DNA from: JBBAEA01 sp041656175
Lineage (GTDB): Bacteria > Myxococcota_A > Bradymonadia > UBA4248
Direction: 5' to 3'
Assembly: GCA_041656175.1 (NCBI GenBank)
Contig: JBBAEA010000005.1
Coordinates: 1-56,772 of the forward strand
Length of the DNA: 56,772 bases
Shown: one piece after another, positions 25,559 through 34,407 of the stretch
How the letters are laid out: each line of letters opens with the position of its first letter
How positions within the stretch are numbered: the stretch's first letter is position 1
The notes under the pieces: generated by a model
The model's database searches: none
Seen by the model: only the letters and a program-made list of their open reading frames with translations
What the model was told of the DNA's origin: nothing
Program-made: the position numbers and the translations under genes

Positions 25559-25587
25559 TTGACAGCCGCGTTGAGCTACAGTAAATT
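25559..25587 (+). promoter_or_regulatory. Candidate sigma-70 promoter for dksA
   Basis: TTGACA at 25559-25564, a 17-base spacer, then TAAATT at 25582-25587 (four of six matches to the -10 consensus). It would give a leader of about 70 bases before the ATG at 25665. Pattern only. Confidence 0.5.
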
Positions 25588-25664
25588 ACTCGCGCGCAAG
25601 CTCTAAGGGAGCGCAGAGCGCAGAGAGTTTGAGCTTATCTTTTATTGCAAATTAGGGACTCGCG

Positions 25665-26072
25665 ATGTATTTATCCGACGATCAAATTAAAGAGATCCAT
25701 CGTTCAATCGAAGAGCAACGTCAAGAAATTTTAACCAAAATGCACCAACGCAGCGACGAGGGTTACGAGCCTGAAACACGCGGTGATGAGGCAGATATTG
25801 CGAATTCCGAAGGCATTCGCGTTACCATGGAGCGCCTCCAATCGCGCGACGAACGGCTGCTGAGAAAACTCGAAGAAGCGGCGCGCTGGATGGACGATGA
25901 CGACTTTGGTTATTGCGGGAGCTGCGGCGATGAAATTGGTTTCAAACGCTTGTTAGCTCGCCCTGCCGCGAGACTTTGCATTGAGTGCAAAGAGAGCGAA
26001 GAGCAGAGAGAGCGTGGCTACTACCACCCAAGACCGCGACGACCCAAAAAATCGACACGTCGAGACGATTAG
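25665..26072 (+). CDS. dksA: DksA/TraR-family zinc-finger transcription factor
   Basis: RNA polymerase secondary-channel factor expected to mediate ppGpp responses. The 135-residue protein has the coiled-coil with acidic tip (RGDEADIANSEG, residues ~40-51) and the C4 zinc finger YCGSCGDEIGFKRL...LCIECKESEE (~88-112). This matches DksA more closely than the short TraR proteins. The C-terminus is basic (HPRPRRPKKSTRR). The gene has its own candidate promoter and a hairpin directly after the stop, so it looks monocistronic. Confidence 0.9.
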   Translation: MYLSDDQIKEIHRSIEEQRQEILTKMHQRSDEGYEPETRGDEADIANSEGIRVTMERLQSRDERLLRKLEEAARWMDDDDFGYCGSCGDEIGFKRLLARPAARLCIECKESEEQRERGYYHPRPRRPKKSTRRDD

Positions 26073-26079
26073 TCATTAG

Positions 26080-26104
26080 TAAGGCAGGCTTTTAGCCTGC
26101 CTTA
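26080..26104 (+). terminator. Hairpin terminator after dksA
   Basis: AAGGCAGGCT-TTT-AGCCTGCCTT, a perfect 10-bp stem 9 bases after the dksA stop. The following T-run is short (ATTTT a few bases later), so it may be only partly intrinsic. Confidence 0.65.
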
Positions 26105-26135
26105 GCCATTTTGGTGAAATCGCTAACTTGCTTTT

Positions 26136-27164
26136 ATGTGGACGTACGTTCTACCAAAAACTTGGACGTTGTGCTTGGCTATTGTCTGTGCCGCCTTCTT
26201 TGCATTCCCAGGCATAGTTTCGACACAAGAGCTGCGCCCCCAAACTCTGATGCTCGCAGCGGATGATCTTAACTCTAGCTCTAGCCACGTGAGCACGCCC
26301 ACAGCAGATGATATTAGTCCTGGCTCTAACTCTAGCCATTTGAGCACGCCCGCAGATGCTAGTATAGCCCAAACAGACGCGGCTAAGTCGTTGATCCCAG
26401 ATGCGATCTATTACACTGTACAAGAAAAGCACAGTTTTGCCGTACAAGCCGCGCATTGGGGTGTTCCAAGCAAAATTTTATTAGCGCTGAACCCCACTTT
26501 TAGCATGAACTCTGTTTTACAAGCGGGTGACAAGCTCTGCGTTTTTCGCGCCAACGCTCAAAGCAAAGAACCGCTCTCTATTGGCCGAGCTTCGCGCGGA
26601 CGATTGCAACACGCTGTCCCTATGCCAGAGGGCGAGGGATACTTTTTGCGAAGCTACCGACCGAGATCTTGGGCAACGCGCAATACAATCGAAGCACTGA
26701 TTACAGCCTTTAGTGCTTACGCACAAAAATACCCCGAAGGGCCTCGCGTCAATCTTGGCGACCTATCCAAACGACGTGGCGGCAAGGTCACACCACACTC
26801 ATCCCACCAAAGTGGAAGAGACGTAGATTTTGGCCTTATCGTTACTGATGCGCCAGACCCCAAGCATCCTGAGCACTTTCAGTATGCTAACGCCCAGAAC
26901 CTTGATGCCGAAAAATCGTGGTTCCTTATTCACGCACTCATCAAAACGGGGGAGGTGCAAAAAATTTATTTAGACGCTAAACTGCAAAAACTATTGTATG
27001 TTGAAGCAGCCAAAACGCTCAATGATGAAGAACTCAAAGCGATATTTCCCTTGCCGAGACACAAAGATTCAGCCTCGGCCATATTCCAACACTGGAAGGG
27101 ACATAAAAATCATTTTCATGTGAGATTTAAGTGCCCCGCTAAGCAGTGGCGCTGTAAAAGCTAG
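26136..27164 (+). CDS. mepA: LysM-containing penicillin-insensitive murein endopeptidase (MepA/M74)
   Basis: Periplasmic zinc endopeptidase cutting peptide cross-links of peptidoglycan. The signal peptide is WTLCLAIVCAAFFAFPG. Residues ~88-130 look like a LysM domain (YYTVQEKHSFAVQAAHWGVP, ILLALNP). From about 165 the MepA domain follows with LAS-type zinc motifs: RPRSWATRNTIEAL, HSSHQSGRDVDFG (~221-233, H-x6-D) and GHKNHFHVRFKCP near the end (H-x-H). The final Cys pair matches the family's disulfide. E. coli MepA lacks LysM, so this is an extended version with its own wall-binding module. The ATG at 26136 has no clear ribosome site. Confidence 0.88.
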   Translation: MWTYVLPKTWTLCLAIVCAAFFAFPGIVSTQELRPQTLMLAADDLNSSSSHVSTPTADDISPGSNSSHLSTPADASIAQTDAAKSLIPDAIYYTVQEKHSFAVQAAHWGVPSKILLALNPTFSMNSVLQAGDKLCVFRANAQSKEPLSIGRASRGRLQHAVPMPEGEGYFLRSYRPRSWATRNTIEALITAFSAYAQKYPEGPRVNLGDLSKRRGGKVTPHSSHQSGRDVDFGLIVTDAPDPKHPEHFQYANAQNLDAEKSWFLIHALIKTGEVQKIYLDAKLQKLLYVEAAKTLNDEELKAIFPLPRHKDSASAIFQHWKGHKNHFHVRFKCPAKQWRCKS

Positions 27165-27259
27165 GGTACTGCGAAGCTGCTACATATATTAATAACTAGT
27201 CAGGATGGGGTAATAGCTGGACTATCCTTAAATGTAGAAATCATGGGAAAAGGCTAAAT

Positions 27260-27745
27260 ATGAAAACCTCGCTTGATACTTTAATCCACCTTTATCCGCG
27301 ACGCGAAAAACAGAATCGAGCGCTTGCTAAACTTGGCATGTACGAGCTTGCGCGCTTTGCGCGCCCGAGCTTGGTATCGCTTTTTGCAAAAAAACAAATC
27401 TTGCGCCTCAGTATTGAGGAACTCTCGCTGGAAAATGCAGAATCGACGGCGGATCTTATTGTTTCGCTGACGAGCTATCCACCGCGAATCCCTACGCTGC
27501 ACATCACTTTGCGCAGCTTACTAAACCAGCGAGTAAAGCCCAAACGCCTAATTTTGTGGCTCGCTACACGGTTTTTCCCGAATGAAATAGCAGATTTACC
27601 TAAAGAAATCGTCGAATTACAAGATGCGGGTTTAGAGAACAGCTTCATAGACGATGATTACAATTCGTATAACAAGCTTATTCACTGCTCCGACTACGAT
27701 TTGCGCTGCACTCACGCAGGCTTGCGTTCGATTGCGCAAATCTAG
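27260..27745 (+). pseudogene. 3'-truncated glycosyltransferase
   Basis: Residues 66-125 match the start of a bacterial glycosyltransferase family: DLIVSLTSYPPRIPTLHITL, LLNQRVKPKRLILWLA, FPNEIADLPKEIVELQ. Intact members continue for roughly another 150-200 residues with a DDD-type donor site. Here the frame drifts after NSYNKLIHCSDYD and stops at 27745; no continuation is visible downstream, where weak repeat sequence follows (27768-27835). A translated product would lack the catalytic part. ATG at 27260 has an AAAAGG site. Confidence 0.65.
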
Positions 27746-27853
27746 TCTCAGTGGGCCAACAACTCGTAAAACACTTAGTTTTACTCGCTTCGACCCCTTG
27801 GACGGAGTTTGGGGCGCTAGCCCCTATAGAACACTTTCTTGTTTAGGAGGAAA

Positions 27854-29840
27854 ATGATGCTTCGCTACAGACGTCATATATTTGCCATTTTTGTCGCACT
27901 TGCCATGAGTTCATGTTCACCGAAGTCGCCGCCCAAGCAAGACACTGCCGAGGAAGTGCCGAATGCGGTTGCCGAAAAGAGCAATGTTGGTAAAGAGCAA
28001 TGTTGGTAATGATGAGCAGAGCGACACAGAAACCGCAGCTGAACATAAGTCAGCAGGCGATGCCGCAGCTGTGATTAAGGACGATTCTGAAAAATCCGAG
28101 GAATCTGAAAAAATCGAAGAAATCGCCTTGCCAACTTACGATTTTAAGGATGCGGACTACGAGTTTTATGCCAAATACTGTGGGGAGGAAGAAAAAGCAT
28201 ACCTTCAAGAGGACGAACTCGCGACGCACGAAAATCTATTTATTGCGCTACACCAGAGGGGCGGGGAGAAAACAAAGGCCAAACTCAAAACAATAGCGTC
28301 AAACTGCTTTGATGATGACAGTGGCATAGAGATTGATATTTTAACAGAGTGCTTTGGCGTTGTGCCCGTAAGATACTTTTTTTACCAAGAGCTCAATCTT
28401 GATACAAAATCCGTGGAAGAAATCGAAAAGTTAGCGGAGCGCTACTTATATTACACCCCCTATATTAATGACGATGGCTATCCCTACAAGCGAGATTTAG
28501 ACTGGGAATTTCGTGTCGCAGAAGAGGGGGACTTTGGATATAAGCCAGTAGCCCCAGCGTTTCGCCAAAAATCCGCCATGCGTCTCAGACAGTTGGCAAT
28601 GTCGATTGATCCGCTAAAGACGGCCAAGTTATGGATGCAGCGCGATGTCGCTGCCATGTCCCCGTGGGAGGCAGAAACGCTGCTTAAGCCGCTGCAAAAG
28701 CTAGCGGCCGAAAGCACAGATGCTTCGGCAGAATTGCTTTTAGCGGGACTGTATTGGGGCGGATTTGTGGCGCCTATTGATTTTACTAAGGCGCAGCAAG
28801 CCTTTGATAGTGCCCTAAAATAGAAGCCCATGGAGGAACTTTTGGATCAGATCACGGCAGTTGGCGAAGCTTTGCGCAAAGCAAAACGCGAAAAAGCGTC
28901 TTACAGGGAATTTGTTCGGCATTGGGCAAAGGCTGCAAAGGAGAGCAAATCCCCGCCAGTCTTATTGCGCCTTGGCATGGGCATGTTGACGATTCGCGAC
29001 GTGGCAGCGGCAAAAATTTTACGAACAGCCCTAAACAATGGGGGCAACGCTGCATACTATTTCGCTTTGTTGGAGGCAGAGTTTTTAAATTAATCGCCAT
29101 CGCTGGATGATATCCTACCCAAAATTGATGAGGCTATCGCGGCCGATGACACTGGCATGTTTGCGGCGAACTGCGCTGTGAACCTCCTGCATATGCCTGA
29201 TATTGTCGATCGCAAGCTTGCGGAAAAAACCGCTGAGGAAATCATCAACAAAGAGCCCACGGGCACAGCAGCGTGGTATGCGGGCGTTGCGCTGTGGTTT
29301 TTTGACTCAAAGCGTGATAATAAAAAAATCGCCGCCTATCTCAAACTCGCCGCAGACAAGAGCCTCAACGCAGGTCTTGGACACTGGGCAAGCGCCTATG
29401 CGCTTTTACACGATGGAAAAACGGGCTACCGCATGGGGAACTTCTCCCACCGACTCTACCAACGCCCTACACCAAGCTATCAGGGCTTTGAAGCCCTAGT
29501 CGATGCCATCGAAGCAGAGCATTGCTATTGCGACTACGAACACTTTCCCGATCTCTATCACGGCTGCGGGACAGAGGGAGTTGATAGTACCAAAGAGTTC
29601 TTAGCAGCGTTGCGAGCTTGCGTGCAAGAGTGCAATCGCTATCGCCTTGACGCCAATGAAGAGATCTTTAAAAATGTAGGAGAAAAGGCTGCAAAGCTCA
29701 TGAAAAGCGAAAAATTTGCAGATTTTAAAAATAAAATCTCTAAAATATCCCAAAGAACCGATCTGCCTTGGCAGCTCAAAAAACCTCAATATCTGCAAAC
29801 TCCCTACGAATCAGAGTATTATTATCTCATTGAATTATGA
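27854..29840 (+). pseudogene. Lipoprotein with Sel1/TPR-like repeats, broken by a 16-bp duplication and two in-frame stops
   Basis: TAGGAGG precedes ATG ATG at 27854/27857. The start encodes a lipoprotein signal (HIFAIFVALAMSSC), then stops at 28007-28009 because of a 16-bp tandem duplication at 27976-28007. Removing one copy joins ...AVAEKSNVG directly to NDEQSDTETAAEHK of the next frame. That frame then runs to 29840 but is cut by TAG at 28821-28823 and TAA at 29091-29093, with coding-like sequence between (SALK-stop-KPMEELLDQ; AEFLN-stop-SPSLDDILPK). The content is helical with repeat-like segments (LAGLYWGGFVAPIDFTKAQQ, AYLKLAADKSLNAGLGHWA) resembling Sel1-type repeats, and a Cys-containing C-terminal region (CYCDYEHFPDLYHGCG). 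One ancestral gene of ~650 codons is the simplest reading. Confidence 0.8.
27976..28007 (+). repeat. 16-bp tandem duplication causing a frameshift
   Basis: AAAGAGCAATGTTGGT is present at 27976-27991 and exactly repeated at 27992-28007. Sixteen is not a multiple of three, and the second copy creates the premature TAA. Deletion of one copy restores the reading frame. Confidence 0.95.
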
Positions 29841-29922
29841 TGAGAGCATCGAAGATGATGGAGCCGAAGCAATGTGAGTTGAGGGGTTGTATTTATCATA
29901 TTATATGTGCAGTCTTTAGGGT

Positions 29923-30068
29923 GGGGGAAGTCTCCCCCTAGCGCAAGCTTCCCTCACAAAATGCCTGTGTTCGCGAATATTTTGTGCATCGTTTTGGCTA
30001 CTCGCCGAACCGCTGCACAAAATTCGCTTACATGGCATTTTTTCGGGTGATCTTGCGCTACCCACTCC
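29923..30068 (-). repeat. Family A hairpin element, copy A6
   Basis: Inverted orientation. Basal stem GCGCAAG/CTTGCGC. The middle stem pairs AAAATGCC with GGCATTTT, and the apical hairpin is TTCGGC-GAGTA-GCCAAA. It fills most of the gap 29841-30199, where no gene is visible. Confidence 0.8.
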
Positions 30069-30199
30069 CAGCAAGATAGCCGCATAATTGTGCCTTAAAT
30101 GGCAGCAAAGGGTTCGCCAAAAGCCAGCTGACAACACAGACGCAACGCGTTCACAGCTCAACATACAACAAGCAGAAGACTTCAATACGTCAATAAATT

Positions 30200-32029
30200 A
30201 TGAAAAACACCCTGCTACAGTTCATTAATCTTACAGATTTGCTCAAAGCGAGTTGGATAGCGTTTTTGCGCTTTCCCCTCCCCATCCTTGTCGCACTCAG
30301 CGTAGCCCTCTTGATGATAGGGCAAAATCATCACCTTGGCATCGCTCCAGAGAGCCTAGAACTTTCGCTAAGTTTTGGATTTTTCCTGCTTGTTGGCGCT
30401 CAAATTTTCTCTGAACACTTCCCGCAGCGCTGGCCGCGAGCGGCCCTATCCCTCGCCGCCTTGGGACTTACAGCCGCACACTATTATTGGATCGAATTTG
30501 CCAATAAAAATTGGCCACATTGGCTCTATCCACAAGTTCTCCTTTTCTTTGGGGCTGCAGCCATCGTTGTCGTCCTTGCTTTGGGGCTGCGGCAGCGCGA
30601 AGCCATGTCCTTTCGGGCGCGCATACTTTCGCTCATCACAGCTGCAGCCTACGGATTGCTCTATGCCGTGGTGCTCTTGCTTTGTGTTTTGGGCCTCATT
30701 TTTGCCGTCGATAAGCTCTTTGAACTTCATTTTAATCGCTTATATGGCGATTTTACCGCAGTAATTATGATCTTCCTGATGCCTGTCTTTGTCCTCTCGA
30801 AGATCCCCAAAATCGATGAAAGCACAGAATACCATGAAGGCCGAGCGGCGGAAGTGCTTTTCCTCTACATCCTGATACCCACACTCTGGCTCTATTCGGG
30901 CATACTCTATGCGTATTTCTTGCGCATCCTTGTATTGCAGCGTTGGCCCGAGGGCATCGTGGCGAACATCATTATATGGTATAGTTTGGTGGGCATCCTT
31001 GTTTTGTTTTTTAGCCAAGGTCTGCGCCAACGCTTTAGATCTGCACAGATCTTCCAGCAAGTGTTTCCCTTCGTCCTCATTCTGCCCTGCATTGTGCTTT
31101 TCATGGCGATCTTTGTCCGCCACGCGCACTATGGCCTAACGCTGTGGCGAGTCATTTTGATCTATGCGGCGGTGTTTTTAGGCGCCTCTGTGGTTTATCT
31201 GTGTCTGCGTCGCCAACGCCGAGATTACCGCAGCTTGCTTGCCTTTGCCTTGGTCATGGCGATAAGTGCCGCCGCTGGCCCCTTGAGCGCTAAAGCCCTA
31301 AGCCTGCGAAGCCAAGTGGCGCGCATCCAAAGCCTTATCCACGAAAACAGCGCAGCTGCCGATGTGAATACATGGCACAAGGTCGAGGCTATGCAGGCAA
31401 AGCGTTTAAGCGACAGCCTGCGATACCTACGAGATGCCGACCTTTGGGAGGATGCAGGAGAGCTTGTTGCTGGACTCAGCAAGGACAATCTCTGGGAAGA
31501 GACCCAAAAAATGCTAGAAAATGTCTCCGAGGAATACGTCAATTCACAACACCTCCTCCTTGCCTTGGAGAACGCCCCCCTCAACATTGGCGGCTCCCGA
31601 TTCATGCAGCACTTTAATCAATTCATGTGGAGAGAGGATGGTGGCCTTGATGCGAAAGGCAATGTCACTTTGCATTTAGCGGAGGATGGTGAAGGTATTA
31701 CGTTGCACTTTTCTATCCTTACAATCGCAGAGAAGTATTTCTATAAACCAGGACTTCGCCCTGCGATGAAAAAATCCCAATACATCAAAGAAGACGGAAA
31801 ATATCTTTGCCACGCCGAAGATCTGAGCCTCTTTACTGTTGCCAATGGTCGCTTATTGCGAGTCGTTTTCCACGAATTGAGCTTTTCTCGCGACAAGGGT
31901 GAAGATTTTCACAACATTAGTGTGGAGGGTTATGTGTTTTGGGGTTGGGATTATGTTGATGCGCTGCTTGAGCGCACAATCCTTACGGCATTATTGCAAG
32001 CAGCTCACCCTAGGGTTGTTAAGCCTTAG
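30200..32029 (+). CDS. Polytopic membrane protein, DUF4153-like
   Basis: 609 residues. Residues 20-375 contain about ten or eleven hydrophobic segments (for example ILVALSVALLMIG, LLYAVVLLLCVLGLIF, VIMIFLMPVFVLS, VFPFVLILPCIVLFMAIFV), with short charged loops. The order and the HFNRLYG/SKIP loops resemble DUF4153 membrane proteins. The last ~220 residues are soluble: a helical part (AAADVNTWHKVEAMQAKRLS) and a beta-rich end. The TAG stop falls inside the CCTTAGGG end of repeat C7. No partner gene suggests a role. ATG at 30200 lacks a clear ribosome site. Confidence 0.75.
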   Translation: MKNTLLQFINLTDLLKASWIAFLRFPLPILVALSVALLMIGQNHHLGIAPESLELSLSFGFFLLVGAQIFSEHFPQRWPRAALSLAALGLTAAHYYWIEFANKNWPHWLYPQVLLFFGAAAIVVVLALGLRQREAMSFRARILSLITAAAYGLLYAVVLLLCVLGLIFAVDKLFELHFNRLYGDFTAVIMIFLMPVFVLSKIPKIDESTEYHEGRAAEVLFLYILIPTLWLYSGILYAYFLRILVLQRWPEGIVANIIIWYSLVGILVLFFSQGLRQRFRSAQIFQQVFPFVLILPCIVLFMAIFVRHAHYGLTLWRVILIYAAVFLGASVVYLCLRRQRRDYRSLLAFALVMAISAAAGPLSAKALSLRSQVARIQSLIHENSAAADVNTWHKVEAMQAKRLSDSLRYLRDADLWEDAGELVAGLSKDNLWEETQKMLENVSEEYVNSQHLLLALENAPLNIGGSRFMQHFNQFMWREDGGLDAKGNVTLHLAEDGEGITLHFSILTIAEKYFYKPGLRPAMKKSQYIKEDGKYLCHAEDLSLFTVANGRLLRVVFHELSFSRDKGEDFHNISVEGYVFWGWDYVDALLERTILTALLQAAHPRVVKP

Positions 32030-32176
32030 GGAAGCTTGGGGCTAGCGCCCCAAACCCCGTCCAAGGGGCACGCCCCTTAGAACCCGTTTTGTGTGAAATG
32101 CGTTGATTATTTTGATTTATCAAGTGCAGGTTTGAAATTCGTCCCTACTGCTTTTTGACTGTTTTTGCGTTGATCA
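32026..32176 (+). repeat. Family C interspersed repeat, copy C7
   Basis: Starts CCTTAGGGAAGC at the stop codon of the DUF4153-like gene, then two hairpins (GGGGCTAGCGCCCC and AAGGGGCACGCCCCTT), GTTTTGTGTGAAATGCGTTG, ATTTTGATTTATCAAGTGCA, GGTTTGAAATTCGTCCCTAC, GTTTTTGCGTTGATCAGAGC. More diverged than C5 and C6. Confidence 0.7.
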
Positions 32177-32228
32177 GAGCCATATTTCGTGTTTTTTGCT
32201 GCAGTGCGTTATTGCGCCAATAGCTCAT

Positions 32229-32379
32229 GGGGGGGGGGCAGCGCAGGATCGCCGAGACAAATTTGCAATGAGCGTATTTTATGCGATGGTTTGCCGATTA
32301 GGCGAAACATCGCATAAGATTCCACGCGAATTGCCGAATTTGGCGAGGAAGCCTGCGCGTAGGGGCGGCGAAGCCCCCC
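32229..32379 (+). repeat. Family A hairpin element, copy A7
   Basis: Basal stem GCGCAGG/CCTGCGC, again a compensated variant. The apical hairpin is TTTGCC-GATTA-GGCGAA; the right end is GCCTGCGCGTAGGGG followed by CGGCGAAGCC-type G/C hairpin. Upstream of the peptide transporter gene. Confidence 0.8.
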
Positions 32380-32530
32380 GCCAAAAGAAAACGATGGTTT
32401 TTGCACACTTATAAAGACACTTGCACAAGTCTTGTCATACATGTAGCATTTGCGCCGATAAGTTCCGCATGGAACATCAAAATGGCTTACAAAGGCACGT
32501 TGTTGCCCAAATTTTACACAGGATTTAGCA

Positions 32531-34060
32531 ATGAGTGAAGAGAAAACTTCGACGAATGGCGGTAAGACTGGTATTATGTACCAGTTAAAAACGATAAAAC
32601 CGAGCTTCTGGTCTGCAAACATCATGGAAGCATTCGAGCGACTCGCCTATTTTGGCGTGCGAACGATTTTGCCGCTCTATATGGTTGGCACCGAAACTGG
32701 GCGCTTAGGGATGAGTTACACCGAAAAGGGGGTCATTTTCACGGTTTGGGCGCTTTTGCAGTGTTTAATTCCTATGATTTCGGGTGGTTTCACTGACAAT
32801 TACGGTTACAAAAAAAGTTTGGTTGTCGCGTTTACGGTGAACATCATCGGATATTTACTCATGGGGAACGTATTGGAGCTAAGCCCGTTCTTTGGTGGAA
32901 CCTTTGTTCCGATGCTGATAGCGGCGTGTATAGTTGGTACGGGAACCGCAATATTTAAGCCACCTGTGCAGGGCGTGGTCGCCAAATCGCTCAACGAATC
33001 AAACTCGGGCGTAGGCTTTGGCTTCTTCTATTGGGTCGTCAACATCGGTGGTTTTTTGGCGCCCATGGCCGCGTCTTACTTGCGTGGAACCGATGAAACG
33101 CCCACATGGCAGTACGTGTTTTATGGCGCAGCCATCGTAACCGTGATTAACCTTCTTTTTGCGATTTTTGTATTTCGTGAACCAGAGCGCGACCCCAATG
33201 CCGAGAAAAAAGCGCCGTTTAGGGTGTTTAAAGAGACCATCGTTGTTTTGGGCAAGGATCGTTCGATGTTGTTTTTCCTGCTCATCGTTTCGGGATTCTG
33301 GCTTATGTTTATGCAGCTTTGGGATTTGTTGCCTAACTTCATTGAGGAGTGGGTTGATAGTCGGGATATCGGTGGTTTTTTCGCAAACACACTCGGCATT
33401 ACGGCTTATAACGACGCGCAAGGCGCTTTTAAACCTGAGATGCTCATCAATGTCGACTCTTTAACGATTATCGTACTCGTCTTGCCGCTTTCGTGGGTTT
33501 TTGGCCATTTCCGCATGATTGTTGCCTTGATCGTAGGTATGGTAATTTCGGTCATCGGCTTTTTGGGCGCTGGAATGACGACCATGGGCGTTGGTGTCGC
33601 CTTTATGATTTTTGTCTTTGCGATTGGGGAAATTATCTGTAGCCCGAAGTTTTCGGAATACATCGGAATGACCGCGCCGATCGACAAAAAAGCGCTGTAT
33701 ATGGGGTACTCCAATATTCCCTTTGCCATTGGTTGGGCGCTTGGTAACTTTATCTCAGGCCCGCTCAGCGATAATTTTTCCTCCAAGCTTGTATTGGGCA
33801 AACGCTTCCTCACCGAACACAACGTTAGCTACGCACAAGATGCGACACTCGCCGATATTATGGCGCAGATCCAAACGGTTTTGACCCAACAACTCGGTCA
33901 CAGCGTCGATATTTATGAAGCAAATCGCGTTTTGTGGGACGCCTATAACCCGTGGATAGTTTGGGTTATTTTGGCAGGCGTTGGCGTCACCTCGCTGCTT
34001 GGAATGCTCGTGTTCTACAAATTTAGTTCCTTGAAGAGCAAAACCACGGTTACGAGTTAA
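32531..34060 (+). CDS. POT/PTR-type proton-dependent oligopeptide transporter (MFS)
   Basis: Inner-membrane MFS carrier of 509 residues with about twelve hydrophobic segments. MEAFERLAYFGVR near residue 34 carries the E-x-x-E-R motif that proton coupling needs in POT transporters. Other POT-like landmarks are GGFTDNYGYKKS (loop 2-3, motif A-like), GTAIFKPPVQGVVAKSLNE and GFGFFYWVVNIGGFLAP. The loop between helices 7 and 8 (ITAYNDAQGAFKPEMLINVD) and the segment near 430-470 are longer than in compact bacterial POTs. Likely imports di- or tripeptides, fitting the amino acid catabolic genes in the window. A strong terminator follows. Confidence 0.82.
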   Translation: MSEEKTSTNGGKTGIMYQLKTIKPSFWSANIMEAFERLAYFGVRTILPLYMVGTETGRLGMSYTEKGVIFTVWALLQCLIPMISGGFTDNYGYKKSLVVAFTVNIIGYLLMGNVLELSPFFGGTFVPMLIAACIVGTGTAIFKPPVQGVVAKSLNESNSGVGFGFFYWVVNIGGFLAPMAASYLRGTDETPTWQYVFYGAAIVTVINLLFAIFVFREPERDPNAEKKAPFRVFKETIVVLGKDRSMLFFLLIVSGFWLMFMQLWDLLPNFIEEWVDSRDIGGFFANTLGITAYNDAQGAFKPEMLINVDSLTIIVLVLPLSWVFGHFRMIVALIVGMVISVIGFLGAGMTTMGVGVAFMIFVFAIGEIICSPKFSEYIGMTAPIDKKALYMGYSNIPFAIGWALGNFISGPLSDNFSSKLVLGKRFLTEHNVSYAQDATLADIMAQIQTVLTQQLGHSVDIYEANRVLWDAYNPWIVWVILAGVGVTSLLGMLVFYKFSSLKSKTTVTS

Positions 34061-34076
34061 GTAACGCACAAGCTCG

Positions 34077-34108
34077 AAAAAAGGCGGCCTATTGGACGCC
34101 TTTTTTTT
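34077..34108 (+). terminator. Rho-independent terminator
   Basis: AAAAGGCGgCC-TATT-GGaCGCC followed by eight Ts, 17 bases after the peptide transporter stop. Confidence 0.88.
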
Positions 34109-34170
34109 AGTATTGGCAGGAACTTTGCGCGGACGACAGCTTGAAATTGCGCTTCGTGCAAAATTCTCGA

Positions 34171-34200
34171 CATTTGCGGCTATTTGCGGCTATTTGCGGC
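34171..34200. repeat. Three tandem 10-mers in an otherwise featureless gap
   Basis: (C/T)ATTTGCGGC repeated three times without spacer. It lies in the gap 34109-34407, which has no visible gene. The flanks GTGCAAAAT and AGTTTTGCAC can pair across the repeats, so this could be a degenerate hairpin element. Confidence 0.6.
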
Positions 34201-34407
34201 TAGTTTTGCACCGCGTAATCGATTGCATTGGAAGGCGAAAGCGCAGCATAGTACTGGCGTAATAGTCATAAGCCGCAGCAAGAGCTTCAGACTTGAGCGA
34301 AGGCGAGTGTAAACTTGTTATTTCGCGCAAGCTCGGGCAGTATCATGCGCAAACGCGAAGGGGGGGGGCTTTGCTCAGAACTCAACAAACTACAGCATTT
34401 ATAAACC

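Noticed and set aside
27963..29840. Stop-codon reassignment (TAG and TAA read through)
   Set aside because: Other genes in the window end normally at TAG and TAA, and the same locus also has a frameshifting duplication; decay is simpler.
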